Positions 55,506 through 64,000 of a stretch of DNA of 64,000 nt are shown one piece after another (within the stretch, counting starts at the first letter, position 1; each line of letters opens with the position of its first letter). The stretch comes from Euptelea pleiosperma (Eukaryota > Streptophyta > Magnoliopsida > Ranunculales > Eupteleaceae). Location: contig CM068547.1 of assembly GCA_035048495.1 (NCBI GenBank), forward strand, positions 17,615,913-17,679,912. Direction: 5' to 3'. Both the position numbers and the translations under genes were made by a program. The notes beneath the pieces are model-generated. The model had not been told where the DNA came from and did no database searches. It was given only the letters and a program-made list of their open reading frames with translations.

Positions 55506-55849
55506 ACTTTCCCACTAGTCAATAAAATTGACTTTGACTCGGGTCTGTCCAATGACTAAGTCTGACAATTATATTTTGTTCATTTTAATCAACTCCTATG
55601 GCTACTAAGTTACATACCTTCCTAATCGAGCGTACACAATTGTTAACTGACAAATCGACAGTTACTCAGATGACTCTTATCGTCAACCGTCTGATTCTTG
55701 CTGTCTTTGTCTTTTAATCTTCACGTAGTTGGCGAAGTAAGCGTACCACAACATCTTCACGCTATACTAGTGCTCGTAGGAACAGTTACAAGAATGTTTT
55801 TATGTCAAACGAAATCTTTGCCAAATTGAATATGAAAATATTCCTTACA

Positions 55850-55975
55850 TTACTTGATCCTTTTTTGCATTGTGTGATCAATAATTTTTTAATCCATATA
55901 GAATTCTCAGAGGAATTAAAAATTGTCCTTTCACCCCCCTCTAGGACTTAACTTCGTAATTAAAAGAGAATTTCA
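55850..55975 (+). repeat. LTR-B fragment (3' end)
   Basis: Matches the last ~125 bp of LTR-B (57705-57829), including CACCCCCCTCTAGGACTTAA, ending GAATTTCA. The rest was lost where copia-B inserted. Confidence 0.85.
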
Positions 55976-55996
55976 CAACTAACACAAGACAAAGGC

Positions 55997-56051
55997 TTGA
56001 TTAGTTGGAAAAGCTAGCAAAAGACCAAGTCAAAGACCAGGGTTCAAGACC
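55997..56051 (+). promoter_or_regulatory. tRNA-like Pol III module of LTR-A
   Basis: Box A TTGATTAGTTGG (55997-56008) and box B GGTTCAAGACC (56041-56051), exactly 44 nt apart. A T-run follows near 56063. Confidence 0.6.
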
Positions 56052-56494
56052 CTCTACTTTCATTTTTCTTCTAATTATCTTATTTTCTCTCTCCTCTCAC
56101 CATCATTCTATCCTACGGCCAGTATTATCCCATACTTTGGCCGATCATCACTCTCTAACATTCCCTCTATTTAGAATCCTTGGCCAATCATCACCACCCA
56201 TCTCTCACTAATATCTTCACCATCCGATCAACCACTCGCTCATCCATCTGATCAACCACTAAATTTCACCATCATACTCATTCACCATGCGATCGCCACA
56301 CGATCTACAAGATAAACGGTTGTTCACTATAAGGTTGAAAAGTCTCGGTTGTCAAATCCCAAGAATACTTAATTCTTCGGTAATATATATATATCGTTGT
56401 GCCTCGAATCTCCTGAAGACTGAAGTGTCAAAGATCAAGTGGACTTCGACAAAACAAATCAAAGAAGGATTAAAGTTGAAGAAAAATCAACCTA

Positions 56495-56595
56495 AGTGTT
56501 CAAGATCAACTGAAGACAAAGTCAAGATTATCAAGCTCAACTGAGGACAAAGTCAAGTGATCAAGCTCAACTGAAGACAAAGTCAAAAGCTCAAG
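56495..56595 (+). repeat. ~30-bp tandem repeats in LTR-B
   Basis: About three units carrying AAGCTCAACTGAAGACAAAG variants, in the U3 part. Confidence 0.8.
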
Positions 56596-56998
56596 TACGT
56601 TCTCACTCAACGAACGTTCAACTATGAAGAAACTCGTGTTGCGGTTACTTACGCAAATCTGAGGGTAAAACCGCACATTGCCGACGGATATTGATTTACC
56701 CTAGATGGTTCAGTATTAGTTAGGAATTGTGTGTGTGTTGAGAAGAGAAATTCTAAAAACTTTGGTAGTGTTTGGTTATGGACAAATTGGTCTGGCTAAC
56801 TGGCCACAAGGGTCTAGTCGACCCTAACTCTTGGGTTCAGAATTTTGGTATGAAAACCTGAGTGGGCGACCGACTAAAGGCTCGGTCGACCCTGCCCATT
56901 TCGGATCTCGTTTGACAAAATCTCTTATGCGATTATAAATGTATTTTTGCCTTTCAAACGGCTATATTCAGTACGGTTCTATTGATGGGAGGCCTGCT

Positions 56999-57006
56999 TA
57001 TAAATA
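56999..57006 (+). promoter_or_regulatory. TATA box of LTR-B
   Basis: TATAAATA inside GCTTATAAATAAGAGCC, followed about 30 bp later by a plausible transcript start. Confidence 0.65.
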
Positions 57007-58904
57007 AGAGCCCTCTCCTTTCATTAGAATCAACCCAATCAAGAGATCTCTATACTACATTCATTGATTATCATTCTTTAAGTCCAGAGATCTGAAATTT
57101 GTGAGAGCTTCACTAGAGCAAAGCTGAGTATTCGTTGTGAAAGCACTAAGTGTTTGGAAGAGTCTATTTGGTATTATTATTCTGCAAGAATCTTCTTCCA
57201 AGAAGAGGATTACTCTTGGCAAAGTGTCTCTTGGGCGAATTCTTCTCCAAAGGATTTTCCATTCGATCATACTCATCGAGAGGTAAGTGTTTCTATGATT
57301 CAATACCTTTTTGATAGAATTCAAAATTTATGAACACTGTGTATTTCGTGATTGGTGGATGAGTGAGGACTCATCTAACTGAGTTGTAGATTGTAGATCC
57401 ATGAGAAAAGAATTTCTCTAAATAGACTACTGGCCTAGGCTGACTCTCTAAGTGAGCCAGAAGCGATTCTCATTAGATTGAGACTAAGTGTAATCTTAAT
57501 TGGTTGATTATTTATTTTGATTGAAAATGTTGTAATGCATGATTGAAATAATATAATACTACTCGTGGTGAGTATTGGACAGTGGACGTAGGTGCGGAGT
57601 CACCGAACTACTATAAATCTTAGTCTCATGTGATTGTGAATGTTTGCATATTTGTTTCTTAGGTTTTTCTATATCTATGTTCTGTGGATGATTCATTTTT
57701 TAATTGCTTGATCCTTTTTCGCCTTGTGTGATCAATAATTTTTTAATCCATAAAGATTTTACAGAGAATTAAAAATTGTCCTATTCACCCCCCTCTAGGA
57801 CTTAACTTGGTAATTAAAATAGAATTTCAAAGGTAATTTTAGCATGCATGGGTGGTGTATCCATCAAGGGCCCACCAAAATGGATGGTCTAGATCACAAA
57901 TGCATTAGAAATGTTAATTTTTCAAAACATAAAGACTTTCTTTCGGGTTTAAAAAGATTTTGGAAAGATATAATTGGTTTTGATTTTTAAAAGAAATTTT
58001 CTTTCATAAAAAGAATGTTTACTTTTATGTAAGAGAGTTGACATGTGGTTTTAGAAACTCACAAGCTTGAAACAAGTTAAAAATATTTTCTTTATCAGAA
58101 AAGTCCAAAACTTTGAAGAAAAAAGAAATTTCTTACAAAAAAATAATTTTGTCTCTGAAGAAACTTTCCAAAAAGCAATAAAAGGTGATCTTAAAATTAC
58201 AAAGATAGTTTTTGGAATAAAAACATTTCTAAAAAAAGATGGATGGGCATTAACCCACAAATGGCACTCTCTCCCTATAAAAGACCACTTATGGCTCATT
58301 CCCCTTAGGTTCCCCCCCTCTAATTCTCATCTCTTTCTTATTTTCTCCCCTGGCACAAAAGAAAAAAAAGGTAAAATAAAAAAAAATTAATAAAATCGAC
58401 GTCTTTGCCTTCCCTTCTCCATCGAACGGCTCCATCATCTTCTTCTCGATACAAGTCTAAGAACAATGGTTTGCTCTCTTCTTCTCCTTCTCTATCTCTT
58501 TCTCTATCCAATCTCTTCTTTTATTGCTTTCTAGTTAAGTTTTTATTTGCTTTATTTATTTAAACATTTTTAATTCAAGCATTGTAAATTATAGTTTTTT
58601 TTAATAAATGAAGTTTACTTTGGCATTTTATTTTCTGTTATTACATATTTATTTTCTTTTTTTAATGTTGTAAGTAATTCTCCTCCTATAAAAAATGTTT
58701 TAAAAATTATTTTCCACCATTCTCATCTCTCCACCATTTCATTGTTTGCTTTCTTTAATGTTACTTCTCTAACTCGAGTGCGGATTCGACATCCGACATG
58801 CCACTATACAAGTCTGCATTTTTGCAGACTTTTAAGTGAACCGGATCATTAAAAATGTGTTGAGCCAAGGGTTTTCGTCCAACGACCAGAAAAACCTTGT
58901 TTCA

Positions 58905-60026
58905 ATTGACCCGTCTAGTTCTGACTCTGCTGGTACTGTTCTTGTTGGTATTGCCTATTGGGTTGATTAAACCAGGAGGATATGTGCCTTGCACAGGTCT
59001 TTGCTGTGGAGTAGACTGTTGCTTCTAGGAGAAGTTAGGATGATTCCTCGTATCTGGATGGTATGTTTGGCTATACGAGTTTTGGGTAGGTGGTTTAAAA
59101 GTGTTAAACACACAAAGCTCTTCCTGGAGTGGATGTTCACATCTTCATTCAAAGGACAATTTTCTGTAGTGTGGGAGGGCTGCAGACAGGGATTACAAGG
59201 CTCCATTAGGTTCTCGTGACCCACATTCATGACTAGGCTAGATTGGTGAGTAGGTTTTTGTACATACTCAGCTAGGGCAGAGACTGACTTGGTCAGCTCT
59301 TGATTAAGGGATCTAAGCTCAGTGTCCACATTTGCTTCATGTCCCATAATGGTCCGATGGACTGGAGTCGCTCGACTAAATTCATTGTCAGTCGTCCAAT
59401 GTTTAAAATTTTCACTTAATTCTTCTTGGAATTTGTACGCTTCAGTTGGAGTATTATGCATGAACTTCCCTTGGCACATTGACTCTACCATAGTGCGGGA
59501 CTCGTTAGTAAGTCCCTTGTAGAATATGTGAAATAGACTACCTTTGTCAATACTATGGTGGGGACACTTGGTCAGATAGTCCTGGAATCTTTCCCAAGTT
59601 TCATAAAATTTCTCATCGGACTTCTATCGGAAGTCTTGAATGAATTGTTTCATCTGATTAGTTCGAGTCATGAGGTATAATTTGGACATGAATCTTTCTA
59701 CAAGCTCTTTCCAACTTGAGATAGAATTTGCATGAAGAGAGTAGAGCCAGTCCGAGGCTCTATCCTTTAAAGAGAAAGGAAATAACTCTCAGTCTAACAT
59801 TGTCATCATCAAGATTCTGATTCTTGAAGAACAGGATGACATGTTGAAACTCCCTGATATGAGAGTACAGGTCTTCTCTAGGAAGACCTCTAAAAGTGGG
59901 CAGCATTTGTATAGTCTGCGGCCTAATCTCGAACTGCACCGACGTAGTAGGTGGAAGAACGATGCATGATGGCGGATTAGCCGAGATCAGCGCATATGTC
60001 TCGATGAGGGGACATTCGTCTGCCAT
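58905..60026 (-). pseudogene. Athila IV gag
   Basis: Most complete gag of the Athila-like family here, minus strand. It starts MADECPLIETYALISANPPS at 60026, then FEIRPQTIQMLPTFRGLPRE and DLYSHIREFQHVILFF, the retrotransposon gag core. After a frame break near 59760, pieces through 59500 continue the core. The frame 59491-58967 reads MVESMCQGKFMHNTPTEAYK, with a zinc knuckle C99-x2-C102-x4-H107-x4-C112 (CNPCLQPSHTTENC). A Gln-rich end runs to the LTR-A insertion at 58904, so pol is absent. Confidence 0.88.
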
Positions 60027-61085
60027 GACAATGAAGGTTGTTTCTCATGGAGAAGAGGGAGGAGATAGAGAAGGTAAAGACTCTACTGTAATAGAATGAT
60101 TCTCAGATCGAATCAATCTACGATTGGATCTAGTCCAAACGGGCATATGCTGAAAAGCAAGCCCTAGAATTGGCAAAAGTTTGAAGACTACGAAAACCTA
60201 ATGAGCCAAGATGATGCACACAGAGCAACAGATAATCCTCCTTTTAAACAATCGGGATCTTTTATGAATTATCTTGTTAGTGTAGGGATAGTGTAGATTA
60301 TGACAGTGGGCAGACCACTGGTTTATCTTCTATTACTCGCCAGACTAACTTTTCACTCTGGTGGGTGATGAAATCCCACCTGTTTCAAGGTAGAGTTGGG
60401 TTTGTACGGCCAATCCATGTAGTTCCGATAATGATTGTGAAATCAAATAAACAATCGACACAGTATTTGCACAATGATCAATATCGCACTCAAGGCGAGG
60501 TGTAGAAACTTACCTGCTCGTTGGTAACGCACGGGGTCTCCTCCGTGAGATAGGGAGGGGTATCCAAAAAGGGTTTGGGCCCGACTCCTCCTCTTTGAGC
60601 TTTCGCTCCCTACTCACTTGGTAATCACAATTTGCTATCACGTTAGTCCACAATGGTCTATGGTATGGATTTAGAAGGTATAACGCCTTAGATTTCAAGA
60701 AGCACGCAATTTGTTTTGGGTAGGTATTGTGAATTAGTTCCAATTAAGGTTTGAAATTCAAATTTAGAAATTCCCGAATTAGGGTTCGAAAATATCTACT
60801 TTTGAATTACTCGAGTTAAAAACCTTCCACTATTTCAAACTTTTGAAATCTCAGTTAAATTGGTTATTCCCCAAATTAATGAATTTTGTTGAAAATGGAC
60901 TCTATCCAATTTTAGAGGTATCCAACTTAAAGTCTCTGGATCTAGAAACTCTAAGGATTGAATGTTCTAAAAAGAGAAATGCTTAGATTTTCAAAATTCA
61001 AAATTTGAAAAATACTCCAAAATGAAACAAATAACCAATATAGTGATCTAATTAGAAATAGCAGAATTGAAATCTAACCCTAATA
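60027..61085 (-). other. Athila IV 5' leader
   Basis: Inverted homologue of 37950-39400, with TAGGGAGCGAAAGCTCA (minus) near 60600. The part nearest the primer site, and the LTR itself, are lost at the junction with the copia-type LTR near 61085. Confidence 0.75.
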
Positions 61086-62001
61086 TTTTTTTTCAAATTC
61101 GGTTTTCATGCTCCCATTATCCCATCACTTGCATGACCTTGGGTTTCTAAACTCTTATAAATAAAGTCCCTCTTGAGCTTTATCAAACACACAACTACAG
61201 ACAACAAGAGAGAGTTTATAAAGAAGAGTTGTCCCAGTCGAAAAGCAAAAGTCTTGGTTTCTATTTTCATTCTTGAAAGACTTTCTCTTCCTTTTTTATC
61301 AAAGCTTAGAGCTTGATCTTCCCTCTGCTTAGGTTTTCCAACTAGTATTCTAACTTAGTAAGCTAGAGAGTATCTCGTGTGTCTCAACACTACTGGAGCA
61401 ACTTTGGGGTTCAGGGTGTATTGAATCCTTCGTCTTTGGTAGCGACTGTTGTGTGAGAATTAAGATCGGAGTGTACTGATCTATGGTAGATTTGGAAAGT
61501 ACCAAACTGAATAAGCGACAAAGGCTTCGTGATTGGGAGGGCAGCGCGTGTGATTTGTAACGTAGAGCCAGAGGACATGGATGTACCGGCATTAGACCTT
61601 GGCTAAAGTTGGAAGTTGTATTTGAAACAGTGCTGAATAGGTAACTTCTGTAACTCGAAACTTCTTAGTTAGTGATACTTTCTGTCTAGACGTGGTCCCG
61701 TTGATTTTCTTTAGCTAAGGTTTCTATGTAAAAACTCGCATGTGTTATGGTTGTGATTGATTGTTATATTCCGCACATTTGTTAGATTAATCCAAACGAC
61801 AAAGAGACAATATATCATAGAGATATATTCGATCTAAGTCGATTGTGATAATCATCATTTGATCAATCAACTGTTTAGGATTGTGGCATGTGATTTAGTT
61901 TACCTCTACCAGACCAGTAAACTTGTTAGGTTAAAAAAAATTTAATACCTAGTCAACCCCCCTTCTAGGTATTCGAAATAAAGAGAACAGACTAAATTTC
62001 A
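61086..62001 (+). repeat. Copia-type LTR fragment C1
   Basis: Plus orientation. It has TATAAATAAAG near 61158, GGTTCAGGGTGTATTGAATC near 61410, GTCTAGACGTGGTCCC near 61684 and the end CTAAATTTCA at 62001. Related to the 19466-20702 LTR. The U3 start is missing. Confidence 0.75.
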
Positions 62002-62977
62002 TACGGGACAGAATTTCCCAAAGGACTAATCGATTTGACCCTGAGTACAATCGATTGGACTTAGAAGAAGTTGACAAAATTCAGATCCTGCTTTCGTGGT
62101 CCCCTTCCCCCATCACTAGTTCGACCTAGGGCTTCAATTCTCTTATAAGTAAAGCCTCCATTGTGCTTTATCATACACACAACAGATGACAACAATAGTG
62201 AGGTATTGAATTTAAGATGCATAGAGCTAAAGAGAGTTGTCCCATTCGAAGAACAAAACCTCAATTAACCATTCTACTCCTGTGAAAGGTTTTCTCTTTT
62301 TTTATTATTATAGCCTAGTGTTTGATTCTTACTTATGCCTAGGTTACTAACTAGAAACCTAACCTAGTAAGCTAGAGAGTATCACGGGTGACTCAACACC
62401 ATTTGAGCAACGTACAGGGTTCAGGGTATGCTGAATGATTCACCATCGATAGTGAACGGTAAGTGTAAATTAAGATCGGTGTTTACTGATTGACGGTAGG
62501 TTTGGGGTGTACTAAACTGAACAAGCGAAAAAGGCTTTGTGATTGGAAGGGTGCTCGTGTGACTCATTACGTGGAGCTAGAGGAGATAGACAGGCTTTGG
62601 CTAAGGTTATATGCTGTATGAAACGGTACTGCGTAGGTAACTTTCGTAACTCAACTTTCTAGTTAGTAATACTTTCCGTCTGGATGTGGTCCCATGGTTT
62701 TTCCTTGGCTAAGGTTTCCACGTAAAAATCTCATGTGCTATATATGTTGATTAATTGTATTCTACCCTATTACTAGATTCTTTCATTATGCAAACAAGAA
62801 ACAATATATCACGGAGATATATTCGATCTTAGTCAGTTGAGCTAATCACTTATTAATCAATCAACATTTTAGGTTTGCTTTAATTAAATTAGGTTATTAG
62901 TTTAAATCAGAGAATTTTTAATACCTAATCAACCCCCTTATAGGTATCTAAGTAATATTGTGATACAAGAATTTTCA
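62002..62977 (+). repeat. Copia-type LTR fragment C2
   Basis: Directly follows C1 in the same orientation, with TCGATTGG motifs near 62050, TATAAGTAAAG near 62143, CGTCTGGATGTGGTCCC near 62680 and the end AATTTTCA at 62977. No primer site follows. Confidence 0.7.
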
Positions 62978-64000
62978 ATGGGATGTATTGAACAATGATT
63001 TACGACTTATTTGAATAAATTTTAAGTTCAGATTAAGGCACGCGTGTATTTTAGTACTTTTGCAATTATTTTTCAGTTCAAATTTATTGTGTACCCTTTA
63101 CTGTTTTTGGCATATCTTGGGTTGTGCTCAATATTTTTGAGCACTTCTAAAGCCCACTGATTTCTAACTCATGTGTTCCTATACATATCAAAATTCAAAA
63201 AGAAATACTTCCCACAAAATCCGTTGTCCTTTGTCGAAGTTACTGTTCAAAAATTAGAATTTTTCTATTTTCTGATAAAAACCCTATTGTTGACCTTTTT
63301 TAAAACCTCTAAAGAATTAGTTTTTGGCCAAAACATGAAAAACTTGAATCTTTAAGTTAGCTTTCAGAAACAATTGGAATCACCTATTTTTTATTAGTAT
63401 ATTAGGAGTTATGGGTGTTTCATTAGACACTATTTTTTCTATAGAAAATTCTGCAGATTTCAGTAATTAAACTTCAAGATTGTACGTAGCTCCAAAAATT
63501 TCTTCTGTAAGACCCCCTAGTTTTCTTTAGGACATAGAAAATCCTCTTAGCTTTCCAGATTGGGGTTGTATGCCGAAATCAAATAATCTTATAGAAAGTT
63601 ATGACCTTGACACTGATAGGGTGTTGAACAAATTTTTAAAATCCAAAACCTTCCCACAAACTTTGATTGAATTTCTAAAAAAGTCTGCCTTCCTAAATCC
63701 TATTTTAAGAAAATGACTAGATATAAATTGAGTATTCTTTCCATGGATAGATAGTAGGTTTTCTAACTCTAAATAACGAACCCTGTGGAAAATCAACAAG
63801 ATAGACATGTCGTCAAATTTTCTGATTTTCTAAAAGTAACCTAGTTTTCTGAAATTAGCTTTTATCAGTCAATCCAATTTTCGATCTTTAACCTGGATCC
63901 TGATGTTGGTCATATGGTATAATTTAGTGTGGACATGGATACATTAGGGTTATTTTGGAACATCTAAAATTGTTTGAGAGAATAGAGACCATATCTCAAT
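62978..64000. other. AT-rich stretch without recognised content
   Basis: Short frames only. I see no repeat terminus, domain or RNA gene. It may be the interior of a diverged element or ordinary intergenic DNA. Confidence 0.4.

Larger units (their letters stand above)
54256..55849 (-). repeat. Copia-B 5' LTR (1594 bp)
   Basis: Complete LTR, plus-strand ends TGAAATTCCACC and CCTTACA (TG...CA). A TATA box lies at 55094-55101 (minus), U3 palindromes at 55188-55505. It provides the undisturbed CCTAC site used to prove the insertion in the 3' LTR. On the right it abuts LTR-B sequence, its insertion target. Confidence 0.95.
56336..57829 (+). repeat. Solo LTR-B (1494 bp) with target duplication AAGGT
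   Basis: It starts TGAAAAGTCTCGG and ends GAATTTCA. AAGGT lies at 56331-56335 and 57830-57834. It has GTCGACC motifs (56815-56905), a TATA box at 56999-57006 and a CACCCCCCTCTAGG motif near the 3' end, frequent in plant copia LTRs. The multiple polypurine tracts before the other copy (25744) suggest a Sirevirus-like element. Confidence 0.95.
55976..58904 (+). repeat. LTR-A copy, 5'-truncated, split by a solo LTR-B
   Basis: Parts 55976-56330 and 57835-58904 form one LTR-A lacking its first part. It has a tRNA-like module (55997-56051), a shortened leader, an acceptor-like TTTTTGCAG near 58833 and the terminal GTTTCA at 58904. It ends inside the minus-strand Athila gag region, its insertion target. 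Confidence 0.85.

Overview
The window looks like repeat-rich, heterochromatin-like DNA from a large-genome flowering plant. The evidence is nested LTR retrotransposons of plant lineages (Athila/Tat-like Ty3-gypsy, Ty1-copia with initiator-Met tRNA primer sites, a Sirevirus-like copia end, a chromovirus-type LTR) plus a degraded CACTA (En/Spm) DNA transposon. I found no convincing host gene, no rRNA, no functional tRNA gene and no CRISPR array. The species cannot be told from this sequence alone.

The dominant repeat is called LTR-A here. It is a long (2.4-4.2 kb) LTR of an Athila-like family, present in about 13 whole or partial copies on both strands. It starts TGATATTCGC, ends in TTTCA, and has strongly conserved ends around a very variable middle. 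In order it carries: a tRNA-like module with Pol III box A and box B, repeats of a motif like ACCGTTGGATCT, an inverted repeat, a TATA box, a CT/CTT-rich GC-rich leader, a GTAAGT donor-like site, a CT-rich tract, a TTTTGCAG acceptor-like site and a conserved terminal block. Three copies are solo LTRs with perfect 5-bp target-site duplications: 13224-15628 (GTCGA), 21812-24678 (CCTAT) and 43664-47836 (CCTAC).

Layout. 1-5.3 kb: an LTR-A end, a probable gypsy LTR with a ~50-bp repeat array, two LTR-A pieces and a chromovirus-type LTR. 5.3-12.3 kb: an LTR-A joined to a truncated copia (copia-A, minus strand) with its 5' LTR. 12.3-19.5 kb: a CACTA element (TNP2, DUF4218, DUF4216 and Transposase_24 remnants, minus strand) split by a solo LTR-A. 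19.5-25.8 kb: a copia LTR on the plus strand, then a PF20167-like transposon ORF split by a solo LTR-A and followed by several polypurine tracts and the start of LTR-B. 25.8-36.5 kb: two minus-strand Athila remnants, one lacking gag and pol (25.8-28.7) and one keeping an integrase C-terminus (34.0-36.5). 36.5-43.4 kb: a plus-strand Athila derivative (5' LTR end, tRNA-Asp-like primer site, shortened gag, unknown ORF, 3' region, 3' LTR start) without pol. 43.4-55.8 kb: copia-B on the minus strand with both LTRs, the 3' LTR split by the 4.2-kb solo LTR-A. 55.8-58.9 kb: LTR-A pieces with a solo LTR-B (duplication AAGGT). 58.9-61.1 kb: minus-strand Athila gag and 5' leader. 61.1-63.0 kb: two copia-like LTR ends. 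63.0-64.0 kb: nothing recognised.

All coding segments carry stops, frameshifts or truncations, so nothing here looks autonomous. The more unusual signals are structural: the tRNA-like Pol III module inside LTR-A, dense CCAATCGATTGG palindromes in the copia LTRs, a hairpin with compensatory changes in the Athila 3' region, family-level loss of the gag zinc-knuckle portion in the copia copies, and deletion of the gag core in an Athila derivative.
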